Assembly: GCF_042683685.1 (NCBI RefSeq)
Contig: NZ_JBHUOP010000006.1
Location: 62,001 to 126,000, forward strand
Source: Timonella corticicola
GTDB lineage: Bacteria > Actinomycetota > Actinomycetes > Actinomycetales > Cellulomonadaceae
Direction of reading: 5' to 3'
Length of the DNA: 64,000 nucleotides
The notes under the pieces are model-generated. The model was given only the letters and a program-made list of their open reading frames with translations. It did no database searches and had not been told where the DNA came from. Made by a program: the position numbers and the translations under genes. Positions 53,978-61,358 of the stretch are shown piece by piece (position 1 is the first letter of the stretch; every line of letters begins with the position of its first letter).

Positions 53978-53988
53978 TCGTCGTCAAT
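53978..53988 (-). repeat. ATTGRCGACGA intergenic motif, copy 7
   Basis: Exact on the minus strand (ATTGACGACGA followed by GCCCTC). It is the right-hand partner of copy 6 around palindromic element copy 5. Confidence 0.75.
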
Positions 53989-53998
53989 AAGACCAACC

Positions 53999-54043
53999 AT
54001 AAAAACCTTTGGGCCACCCACTGGAGAAGCGGGTGGCCCAAAG
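53999..54043 (-). terminator. Rho-independent terminator of the methyltransferase/AI-2E transporter operon
   Basis: On the minus strand CTTTGGGCCACCC pairs with GGGTGGCCCAAAG (13 bp) around 11 bases, then G and TTTTT. It starts 23 bases after the transporter stop codon. Confidence 0.92.
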
Positions 54044-54066
54044 ACCATGAACGCTGGAGAACGACT

Positions 54067-55287
54067 TTACGTAAGTCGCTCACGCACCTTGGGTCGCACA
54101 AACTTGGCCGGTGTGTTCGGTCCCTCCCAGACCTGCAGGATGCCCCAGCCAACCGCTGCGACAGGCACGGACAAGACCGCACCGAGGATACCGCCGATGA
54201 TCGTGCCTGCGGTCAACGCGAGCAGAATGACGAGCGGGTGCAGTGACAACGAGGTACCCATGATCTTCGGCTGCAGGAGGTTACCCTCAAGCTGGTTCAC
54301 ACCAATGACGATGATGACCACGATGACAGCAGCCCACAGGCCGTTGGCGACCAGAGCGACAAGAGCCGCGAGGATTCCTGCGACCGTCGCACCGACGAGC
54401 GGGATGAAGGACAGGACAAAGACCAGGACGGCGAGCGGGAGCGCAAGCGGAACCCCGATGATCGCCAGACCAACGCCAATACCGATCGCGTCGACGGCCG
54501 CGACCATCGCAGTGCCGCGAACATACTGCCCAAGGGTCTTGACGGTACGGGCGCCCACGCGGCGACCACGTGCGTATTGTTCGCCCTCGAACGGACGAAG
54601 TACGAACTCCCAGATCTTGGGTCCATCCTTCATGAAGAAGAACAGCACCACCACGAGCAGCACGAATCCGGTCACGAACGAGGCGGTAGCCGAGACTCCC
54701 GCGATCGCGGAGGAACCGAACTTGCTCGACATCAGGAATCCGCGTACCGATTCCTGAACGGAGTTGAACTGTTCCTCGGTGATCTCGAACGGCAGGTTCT
54801 CAATCAGGCCCTGCAACTCGAAGAATCCCTCGCGAGCAGAGTCGGCGAGATCCTGCCACTGGTGTCGGACGGCATTCACGATCATCGTGACCACGCCACC
54901 GAGCACCACGACCGCCCCGAGCAGCGTCAGTATTGTCGCCCAGATGGGTTTCATGCCAAAACCCTCGAGTTTGTCGAGCAGGGGGCGCAACGCCGAGGCG
55001 AAGATCAGCGCAAGCAGGATCGGGATGATGAGAGTGCTCAGGTAACTCATCCCGAAGACAACGACAGACACGAAAATCAGAACCGCGAGCGCCTGAATGG
55101 AGCGAGTCGCGGCACGGCCCATCCCGTCCCTCCACAGTGAGGGCTCGACATCAACCGGGTCCGCCGTCGTGGTGGCGGTGTTGACGGTGATTGCGCCCTT
55201 ACGCGCGAACATGAACCCGACAGGCATATTGCCCACGGTGGGCGTTTCCTTCTTCGAGTCGTCCTGACGTGGGGTGTGTGATCCCAT
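54067..55287 (-). CDS. AI-2E-family (TqsA/PerM-like) membrane transporter
   Basis: A 406-residue membrane protein. A soluble N-terminus (about 1-65) precedes paired helices (ALAVLIFVSVVVFGMSYLST and LIIPILLALIFASAL). An amphipathic middle region (EGFFELQGLIENLPFEIT) is followed by about five further helices. These include PLVGATVAGILAALVALV and VNQLEGNLLQPKIMG, the most conserved part of the family. Members export autoinducer-2 or exchange ions; the substrate here is unknown. AAGGAG lies 6 bases before the ATG. It sits 32 bases after the methyltransferase gene on the same strand and is followed by a terminator. Confidence 0.9.
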   Translation of the reverse strand: MGSHTPRQDDSKKETPTVGNMPVGFMFARKGAITVNTATTTADPVDVEPSLWRDGMGRAATRSIQALAVLIFVSVVVFGMSYLSTLIIPILLALIFASALRPLLDKLEGFGMKPIWATILTLLGAVVVLGGVVTMIVNAVRHQWQDLADSAREGFFELQGLIENLPFEITEEQFNSVQESVRGFLMSSKFGSSAIAGVSATASFVTGFVLLVVVLFFFMKDGPKIWEFVLRPFEGEQYARGRRVGARTVKTLGQYVRGTAMVAAVDAIGIGVGLAIIGVPLALPLAVLVFVLSFIPLVGATVAGILAALVALVANGLWAAVIVVIIVIGVNQLEGNLLQPKIMGTSLSLHPLVILLALTAGTIIGGILGAVLSVPVAAVGWGILQVWEGPNTPAKFVRPKVRERLT

Positions 55288-55319
55288 TGACTGCTCCTTC
55301 TCGCACGGCTCTTGCGATT

Positions 55320-56870
55320 CTACTTCACAGGTACGAGCAGGCCGTCGGTGACAAGGCCGCGGACATCGGGTAATACTTCGGCACGCAGGTCGATTTCATC
55401 CACCTCGAACAGGGTCGCGATGGCTCCGGTGATCTGGCCGATGGTGAGTTCGCCGTCGCAGGCACCCACAAGTCCAGCCAAAACGGTCGTGGCCTGGACG
55501 GCACGCCCGTATCCTCCGCCCTGTCGGATGATGATGACGTTCGGGTCTTGACTGCCGGGGACGTAATAGCGTTCCTCGGTGATGTCTTCGGCATGGGTCA
55601 GGTACTGTGCGCACAGTTCGTCATCGGACAGGGCGGTGTGCCAGTCGTGGGCTGCTATGCTGCGTGCGACGACCGGTCCGAGCGGTTGCTGGACAGTTCC
55701 GGTGATCTCCTCGAGGCGGCGCAAGGTACGCTCCCCTGACGCCGGTTTCCGCAGCCAGATCATGCCGAACCCGATCCCTTGAACGTTGCGCGAGGCGAAA
55801 TCGTCAAGCCATGCGGAATAGGTTGCGGCGTAGGCCTCTGGGTCGCGGTCTTGAGTGGTGCCGCCGTCACGAATCCAGGTCTCGGCGTATTGAGCGGGGT
55901 CGAGCAGTTCGCGTTGAACGATCCAGGCATCGAGCGGGCCGTGTGCTGCTTCGGCTTCGTCGAGCCACTGGATGACCCGCTCGGTCCAGTCCGCCTCACC
56001 CCGGATCTCCCAGTTTCCGAGCAGGTGCGCCACACCGCCGGGAGCAAGAACGGAGCCGATCTGCACGATCAGATCGTGCACCAGGTCATCGCCCGAACGC
56101 CCGCCGTCGCGGTATTCGTACTGTGGCAGGGTGGAGTCGTTGCCCGTGCGCGGCGTGATCACGAATGGCGGGTTGGACACCACGAGGTCGAAGCGCTCGT
56201 CCGCAACCGGTTCAAGCATCGATCCAAGTCGCAGATCGCATGACACCTCATTGAGCGCCGCGTTGAAGCGGGCGTAGTCGAGCGCGCGCCTGGAAATATC
56301 GGTTGCGACAATCGTGTCCGCGTGGGTTGATGCATGCAGCGCTTGGATGCCGCACCCGGTACCCAGATCGAGCACCCGTCCGACTTTGGTGCGACTGGTG
56401 AACTGCGCGAGCGTCAACGATGCGCCACCGGCCCCGAGCACGTGGTCCGCTGCGAGCGCACCGCCCGTGGCAACCTCACCAAGATCGGACGCAAGCCACC
56501 AGTCGGTCTGGCCCGACTCGTCGGAAAATGCGTGTGGACGGATTTCCGTGAGTGCACGGATTCCGGGTCCTTCCTGCGTCACGAGGTTCATGGCGTATGC
56601 CCCGGCAAGCCCGAGCGTGGGGAAGGCTGCCGTGATCTCTGCCTCCGTGAGCGTGTGCCCGAGCATGAACAGCCGCATCAGGTAGGCCGCAGGATCGGTT
56701 GAGTCAGCGAGCGCTCGGGTGGCGGGGACGGCCTGCTCCCGGTGCAGGGCGTCGTTTGCGAGGTCACCGAGGAGTTCGGTGGTGCGATCGATCGTGTAGT
56801 TCGCACGTTTGAGATCGGCGCGCAGGGCTGTCAGTTGATCGGTGACGGTGGGCGTTGGGTGCTCGGTCAT
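55320..56870 (-). CDS. Class I SAM-dependent methyltransferase (DUF7059 / HemK-like)
   Basis: A 516-residue protein. An N-terminal all-helical part (about 1-100) is followed by an extended motif region. The methyltransferase core has GRVLDLGTGCGIQALHAS (motif I), VATDISRRALDYARFNAAL (motif II) and DLVVSNPPFV (motif IV, the NPPF of N- or C5-amino-group methyltransferases). A C-terminal 150-residue domain, EIDLRAEVLPDVRGLV, has the winged-helix look of DUF7782. NPPF enzymes modify Gln, adenine or guanine in proteins or RNA; the target is unknown. The AI-2E-type gene follows in the same unit. Confidence 0.88.
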   Translation of the reverse strand: MTEHPTPTVTDQLTALRADLKRANYTIDRTTELLGDLANDALHREQAVPATRALADSTDPAAYLMRLFMLGHTLTEAEITAAFPTLGLAGAYAMNLVTQEGPGIRALTEIRPHAFSDESGQTDWWLASDLGEVATGGALAADHVLGAGGASLTLAQFTSRTKVGRVLDLGTGCGIQALHASTHADTIVATDISRRALDYARFNAALNEVSCDLRLGSMLEPVADERFDLVVSNPPFVITPRTGNDSTLPQYEYRDGGRSGDDLVHDLIVQIGSVLAPGGVAHLLGNWEIRGEADWTERVIQWLDEAEAAHGPLDAWIVQRELLDPAQYAETWIRDGGTTQDRDPEAYAATYSAWLDDFASRNVQGIGFGMIWLRKPASGERTLRRLEEITGTVQQPLGPVVARSIAAHDWHTALSDDELCAQYLTHAEDITEERYYVPGSQDPNVIIIRQGGGYGRAVQATTVLAGLVGACDGELTIGQITGAIATLFEVDEIDLRAEVLPDVRGLVTDGLLVPVK

Positions 56871-56963
56871 GGCTCCATTGTTTCAAATGGGAGTGGACAG
56901 GCCGAAAATACCCTTCCGGATGTGGGCAGGGTTTGGTTGTGCATAGTTCGGTCGTGCACTGTC

Positions 56964-57028
56964 GGTGGGGCTAAAAGCGTCCAGGTGCGCGCACAAAATA
57001 AGTGAACTCAGGCCAAAAACTCCCCACC
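56964..57028. repeat. 59-bp palindromic element, copy 6
   Basis: The core runs 56967-57025, from GGGGC to TCCCC, with flanks GGT and ACC that also pair. GTCCAGGTGC, ACAAAATA and AACTCAGGCC fall in the family columns. The right flank CACCGAGTTG repeats that of copy 1. Confidence 0.75.
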
Positions 57029-57079
57029 GAGTTGGGTGGGGTCGAGCGGCGACATCTCGGTTCGCCGTAGGCTGGTTCC

Positions 57080-57817
57080 GTGACCTCATCACTGCGCATC
57101 GTGTCGTATAACTTCAAGGCCCTGCAGATGGATGCCGCCGCTCTGGGTGCGGTGTTGCGTGCCGAACAGGCCGATGTCGTGGCCGTTCAGGAACCGCCAC
57201 GGTTCTGGGGCGCGCGCCGTCGGTTGCGTGAGTTCGCCCACGCCTGTGGCCTTGAGGTCGTGGTGTACGGCAACTATCCGTTCGGCGGAGCCACCACCGC
57301 GCTGCTCGCCGCCCCGGAGGTGGCAGCGCGGGTGATCGACCGCGGCTCGCAGATCCTACCCTTCGACCCGTGGCTGTGGCCCTCGCTGTGGCGCGAACAT
57401 CGCATATGGCCGTCGCGGCGCGGATATGCCTACCTCACAACCACGGATGTCACGGTCATCTCCATTCATCTCGGACTCAATCCCGAAGAGCGGAAGGTGC
57501 ACCGCAACATCATCTTGAACCGCATCCATGCCCTCGGTGCGCGTCGCTGCGTCGTCGCCGGCGACCTCAATGAGCAACCGGATGGGCCAAGTTGGCTGGC
57601 GTTCGGGCGCCGGTTACGGGACGCCGTCCGCCTGATGTCCGACGAGTCGGACAGTTCCTTCCACACCTTCCCGTCCCAGCGGGCCCGGCTGCGGATCGAC
57701 GGCGTTTTCGTGGGCACCGACTTTGCGGTCGAGGAGGTCCACCTTCCCGATGGCCCCGATGTGCAGGCTGCGAGCGATCATCTGCCCACGGTGGTACGGG
57801 TACGACTCCCCTCGTGA
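57080..57817 (+). CDS. Endonuclease/exonuclease/phosphatase-family hydrolase
   Basis: A 245-residue metal-dependent phosphodiesterase-fold protein. LRIVSYNFKALQ holds the Asn of the first strand, VVAVQEPPRFWGARR the catalytic Glu, VVAGDLNEQPDG the Asp/Asn pair and AASDHLPTVVRV the terminal Asp-His. This set is diagnostic for the fold, but substrates range from DNA to lipids. The GTG start follows AGG by 8 bases. It is divergent from the methyltransferase gene, with palindromic element copy 6 between them. Confidence 0.9.
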   Translation: MTSSLRIVSYNFKALQMDAAALGAVLRAEQADVVAVQEPPRFWGARRRLREFAHACGLEVVVYGNYPFGGATTALLAAPEVAARVIDRGSQILPFDPWLWPSLWREHRIWPSRRGYAYLTTTDVTVISIHLGLNPEERKVHRNIILNRIHALGARRCVVAGDLNEQPDGPSWLAFGRRLRDAVRLMSDESDSSFHTFPSQRARLRIDGVFVGTDFAVEEVHLPDGPDVQAASDHLPTVVRVRLPS

Positions 57818-57833
57818 GAAATGACTGGGTGGG

Positions 57834-58529
57834 TCATACGAGTGGGAGTATGTCGTTCGCACCGTGCGAGGCCTTCGAACGGTACTCCTCGAGCGCCCGC
57901 CCGTACTCGGGATTGGTTCCCTCCGTGCGCACTCGTTGGACGACGTAATCGGTCACGCCCAGAGCGTAGACCTGTTCCCGGATTTCCAAGATGTCGTCTT
58001 CGTCGAGGACCAACGGGTCGAGGGTCGTGCGTACCTGCACCTCGATTCCCGCGGACACGAGGGTGCGTAGCGATTCCAGTGCCACGCTGCCGTCGCCTGG
58101 GACACCGGTAACCGCCGCATACTTGTCCGGGGTCGCCTTGACATCGAATCCAACCCAATCCAGGTATGGCAGCAGTTTTTCGATCCGACGTGGATAAGCT
58201 CCTCCCGTATGCAGTCCAACCTGGAAGCCCAGTTCCCTGACCTGCCGTGCAGCCTCAACGACCCCCAGTTGGCGGGTCGGCTCGCCACCCGAGAACACCA
58301 CACCGTCGAGCAGCCCGCGCCGCGACTCCAGAACCTCAAGGACTCGCTCCCAGGCCACAACGCCGGGTTTCGTTGGGCCGATGATGTCGAAGTTGTGACA
58401 GTACCCGCATCGCCAGGGACAGCCCTGCAAGAACACGACCGCCACGAGCTTTCCGGGCCAGTCGCAGGCCGAGAACGGCTCAAAGCCTGCAATATCGAGT
58501 CGTAGAGAATCCACCCCGGACATTGTCAT
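57834..58529 (-). CDS. nrdG: Anaerobic ribonucleotide reductase activating protein
   Basis: Radical SAM enzyme of 231 residues that installs the glycyl radical on NrdD. The 4Fe-4S motif is CPWRCGYCHN near residue 37. GVVFSGGEPTRQ is the SAM-contacting GGE motif, and VGFDVKATPDKY follows. At 231 residues it is longer than the compact 155-residue form of E. coli and closer to the actinobacterial type. The start overlaps the NrdD stop (ATGA at 58526-58529), giving coupled translation. Confidence 0.95.
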   Translation of the reverse strand: MTMSGVDSLRLDIAGFEPFSACDWPGKLVAVVFLQGCPWRCGYCHNFDIIGPTKPGVVAWERVLEVLESRRGLLDGVVFSGGEPTRQLGVVEAARQVRELGFQVGLHTGGAYPRRIEKLLPYLDWVGFDVKATPDKYAAVTGVPGDGSVALESLRTLVSAGIEVQVRTTLDPLVLDEDDILEIREQVYALGVTDYVVQRVRTEGTNPEYGRALEEYRSKASHGANDILPLV

Positions 58530-60436
58530 TCCTTCAGTGCATAGGTGGAGTCTTGGGCAACCGACTCCACAAACATCTTGCGTTCTTGGTGTTCGCCCTT
58601 CTTACCGATGTTGAACGAGGAGACCGGACGGTGATAGCCCATCACGCGCGTCCACACCTCGCATACAGTCGGTTCAGCCTGGGGCCGTTCCAGCGCACAC
58701 TTCCAGCAGGTCTCGTGCTCTCCTTCAAGGTAGCCGTGGTGTGGGCAGATCGAGAACGTGGGGGTGATCGTGATGTAGGGGAGGCGGAAGTTCTCAAGCG
58801 CTCGTTTGACCATGATCCTGCAGGCGTCGGCGGTTGAGATCTTCTCCTGCATGTACAGGTGCAACACGGTTCCACCCGTGTACTTGCCCTGAAGTTCCTC
58901 CTGCCGGGCAAGTGCCTCGAACGGATCGGCAGTGAATCCCACCGGCAGTTGAGAGGAGTTGGTGTAGTACGGGTTCTGGTCCGTTCCCGCCTGCAGGATG
59001 TCCGTGAATCGAGCTCGATCCTCCTTCGCGAACCTGTAGGTCGTACCCTCCGCTGGCGTGGCCTCGAGGTTGTAGAGGTGTCCTGTCTGTTCCTGGAACT
59101 CGACCATACGCTCGCGGACGTGGTCGAGCAGCCGCACCGCCATCGCGTGACCGCGCACGTCCGTGAGATCGTGTTCATCGTCGGTGAAGTTGCGGATCAT
59201 CTCGTTGATGCCGTTGACTCCGATGGTGGAGAAGTGTGAGTTCAGGGTGCCCAGGTATCGGCGCGTGTAGGGGAACAGCCCTTCATCAAGGTAATGCTGA
59301 ACCACCTCGCGTTTACGTTCGAGCGAATCCCTACCGAGTTCCATGAGGTGGTCGAGGTCGTTCAACAGGGCTTCCTCGTTGCCCTTATGACGGTATCCGA
59401 GCCGCGCACAGTTGATCGTGACCACCCCGATGGAACCGGTCTGCTCCGCTGATCCGAACAGGCCGTTGCCACGCTTCAGCAGTTCACGCAGATCCAATTG
59501 CAGTCGACAGCACATTGATCGGATCTGGCCGGGTTCGAGTTCCGAGTTGATGAAGTTCTGGAAGTAGGGCAGTCCATACTTGGCGGTCATCTCAAACAGG
59601 CGTTCGGCGTTCGGCGATTCCCACGGGAAATCCTCGGTGATGTTGTAGGTGGGAATGGGGAATGTGAACACTCTCCCGGATGCGTCGCCTGCCGTCATCA
59701 CCTCGATGTAGGCGCGGTTGATCAGATCCATCTCCTGCTGGAGATCACCGTAGGTGTAATCCATGACCTGCTCCCCCACGAGCGGATGCTCATCACGCAG
59801 ATCCACGGGGCAGGTCCAGTCGAAGGTCAGGTTGGTGAACGGTGTCTGCGTGCCCCACCGCGATGGAACGTTGAGGTTGTACACGAGTTCTTGGATGCAC
59901 TGGTACACCTGCGAGTAGGTCAGGTTGTCGTTGCGCACGAATGGCGCCATGTAGGTGTCGAAGCTTGAGAACGCTTGAGCGCCTGCCCACTCGTTTTGCA
60001 TTGTGCCGAGGAAGTTGACCACCTGCGCCACTGCCGAGGAGAGATGCCTCGGCGGGTTGGACTCTACTTTGCCTGGAACGCCGTTGAATCCCTGCTCCAG
60101 CAACATCTTGAGCGACCAGCCCGCACAGTATCCGCCGAACACGTCAAGGTCGTGGATGTGCAGGTCCCCATCCCGATGCGCCCGTCCAATCTCAGGTGAG
60201 TACACGTTCGACAGCCAATAGTTTGCCGTGACCTTTCCGGCTGTGTTCAGGATCAACCCGCCGAGCGAATAGCCTTGGTTGGCGTTTGCGTTCACGCGCC
60301 AGTCAGAGCGATCAAGGTACTCGTCCATAGCCTCGACAACGTTGACCAGCACCGGTTCCACTGTGCTTCCGGTGGACCGGTCCCGGTACGCTCCTCCCGT
60401 GTTGGCACTGACAGAGGTAGGCAGTGCAGTCATCAC
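58526..60436 (-). CDS. nrdD: Anaerobic (class III) ribonucleoside-triphosphate reductase
   Basis: Oxygen-sensitive glycyl-radical enzyme of 636 residues that makes deoxyribonucleotides under anoxia. The active-site Cys region is RSMCCRLQLD. NPYYTNSSQLPVGF is typical of the family. The C-terminal zinc site is CPHHGYLEGEHETCWKC, where His replaces one Cys, as in several other bacteria. RVMGYHRPVSSFN places the radical Gly near residue 600. There is no ATP-cone domain, so overall activity control must differ from long NrdD proteins. Two NrdR boxes lie 36-84 bases upstream of the start. Confidence 0.95.
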   Translation of the reverse strand: MMTALPTSVSANTGGAYRDRSTGSTVEPVLVNVVEAMDEYLDRSDWRVNANANQGYSLGGLILNTAGKVTANYWLSNVYSPEIGRAHRDGDLHIHDLDVFGGYCAGWSLKMLLEQGFNGVPGKVESNPPRHLSSAVAQVVNFLGTMQNEWAGAQAFSSFDTYMAPFVRNDNLTYSQVYQCIQELVYNLNVPSRWGTQTPFTNLTFDWTCPVDLRDEHPLVGEQVMDYTYGDLQQEMDLINRAYIEVMTAGDASGRVFTFPIPTYNITEDFPWESPNAERLFEMTAKYGLPYFQNFINSELEPGQIRSMCCRLQLDLRELLKRGNGLFGSAEQTGSIGVVTINCARLGYRHKGNEEALLNDLDHLMELGRDSLERKREVVQHYLDEGLFPYTRRYLGTLNSHFSTIGVNGINEMIRNFTDDEHDLTDVRGHAMAVRLLDHVRERMVEFQEQTGHLYNLEATPAEGTTYRFAKEDRARFTDILQAGTDQNPYYTNSSQLPVGFTADPFEALARQEELQGKYTGGTVLHLYMQEKISTADACRIMVKRALENFRLPYITITPTFSICPHHGYLEGEHETCWKCALERPQAEPTVCEVWTRVMGYHRPVSSFNIGKKGEHQERKMFVESVAQDSTYALKE

Positions 60437-60472
60437 AAACCCCTTCGATCATCCGCCCCACCACACCATGAA

Positions 60473-60520
60473 CCACTATATGTAGTAACCGTGGGCAAAA
60501 ATGGCCACTATATATACCAA
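60473..60520 (-). promoter_or_regulatory. Tandem NrdR boxes controlling nrdDG
   Basis: Two sites, CCACTATATGTAGTAA (60473-60488) and CCACTATATATACCAA (60505-60520), resemble the NrdR consensus ACACTATATATTGTGT. Their starts are 32 bases apart, about three helical turns, which is the spacing that NrdR needs for cooperative binding. They lie immediately upstream of nrdD. The regulator gene itself is not in the window. Confidence 0.85.
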
Positions 60521-61141
60521 TATTTCGACATTCTGACGGAAGTACAAGAGGGACGTTCGTCCTCGATCACCCACAATCTGACGGACGTTGGGCGCAATTT
60601 TCTTACTGTCAGAAAACATCGATACGGCACCCATAGAAAACACCTCACTGTGCGAGCGCTCTGAAATAGCTTCTTTCTGACAGCGGCTTGAGTGTCAGGT
60701 GACGGCTTCACACACAGCACACACCAAGTAGCGCAAATCTTCACCCGCACATTGACCAGCCCGAATGAACTCCCCATGATGAATTCTTCCGCTTGCGGTT
60801 GCTAAGCCGATGAGGCCTTCGTAACGTCGAGGTAAGGGGGAAATATGCGACACGAAGGGTTTGAAGCCCGCTCAGCCCGAATGTCGCTCACTTTCGCCTA
60901 TCGCAACCGGTTCGCCCCGCTCGTGGACCATCAGGGCTCTAGGCATCGATTCAGAGGCCCATGACCTGCGATCCAGGTGTGCTGTCCCGGCGCCGCACAC
61001 AAACATCAACAACTTGAGATCTTTTGTTTCACGGTCTTGGAGTCCGACCTTGGCGGGGGTGCGGGCCCACATAGACGCAGGCCGTGAGACACGCGAGGAC
61101 TTGCGAATCGTCTGACTCCCAGATTCCACCTCGCGTCCCTT

Positions 61142-61173
61142 GGAGGGGCCGACTACGCGCAGTCGGCCCCTCC
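61142..61173. terminator. GC-rich hairpin in the nrdD-galK gap
   Basis: GGAGGGGCCGACT pairs with AGTCGGCCCCTCC (13 bp) around ACGCGC. No T run follows closely. With no plus-strand gene called upstream, it may end an unannotated transcript, or back up galK termination on the minus strand. Confidence 0.65.
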
Positions 61174-61212
61174 CCTTATCCCATCAGTTGCCCTGCACGC
61201 ACTCGCACACGG

Positions 61213-61223
61213 ATCGCCGACGA
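61213..61223 (+). repeat. ATTGRCGACGA-like motif, degenerate
   Basis: ATCGCCGACGA, two bases off consensus, but followed by GCCCTCA, the same continuation as copy 7. Confidence 0.4.
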
Positions 61224-61292
61224 GCCCTCAGTTTGGCACCCTACCCTACGCTCCAGCCGTACTGGGTCGCGCTTCGCTGACGAGACAACACA

Positions 61293-61330
61293 GGGGCGGG
61301 GCATGGTTGAAACCCACCATGCCCCGCCCC
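61293..61330. terminator. Terminator-like hairpin after galK
   Basis: GGGGCGGGGCATGGT pairs with ACCATGCCCCGCCCC (15 bp) around an 8-base loop, 28 bases past the galK stop on the minus strand. It lacks a T run. Confidence 0.75.
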
Positions 61331-61358
61331 CCAGTGCCGCGTATTCACGCCACAAACG

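Larger units (their letters stand above)
53725..54066. other. Convergent intergenic region holding a complete composite repeat
   Basis: A 342-base stretch. ATTGRCGACGA motifs at 53743 and 53978 face inwards as 12-bp inverted ends (ATTGACGACGAG) with palindromic element copy 5 between them, giving a unit of 246 bases. The AI-2E transporter terminator follows. A long plus-strand open frame that crosses this region is not supported (see rejected items). Confidence 0.6.
60521..61358. other. Long region without a recognised gene between nrdD and galK
   Basis: About 840 bases. An inverted repeat CTGTCAGAAA (60607) / TTTCTGACAG (60673) frames the A+T-richer part upstream of nrdD. A strong AAGGGGG site precedes an ATG at 60845, which opens only 36 codons. 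Minus-strand 60872-61129 (85 codons) and plus-strand 60861-61115 (84 codons) are open, but neither resembles a known protein. Two hairpins (61142, 61293) follow. A small RNA or short gene is possible but unproven. Confidence 0.45.

Noticed and set aside
52828..54048. 406-codon minus-strand open frame
   Set aside because: It is antisense to the histidine kinase and then runs through the intergenic repeat. There is no recognisable protein and no start signal.
53744..54757. 337-codon plus-strand open frame overlapping the AI-2E transporter gene
   Set aside because: It crosses a palindromic repeat and a terminator, then reads antisense to a well-conserved transporter gene. Its product is low-complexity Thr/Arg/Pro.
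3333..57028. 59-bp palindromes as integron attC (59-base element) sites
   Set aside because: The length is suggestive, but the GTTRRRY/RYYYAAC core sites are missing, the copies do not flank cassettes, and no integrase gene is present.
60872..61129. 85-codon minus-strand frame between nrdD and galK
   Set aside because: It has a weak AGGG site before a GTG, but the product resembles nothing and the opposite strand is equally open. Not called as a gene.
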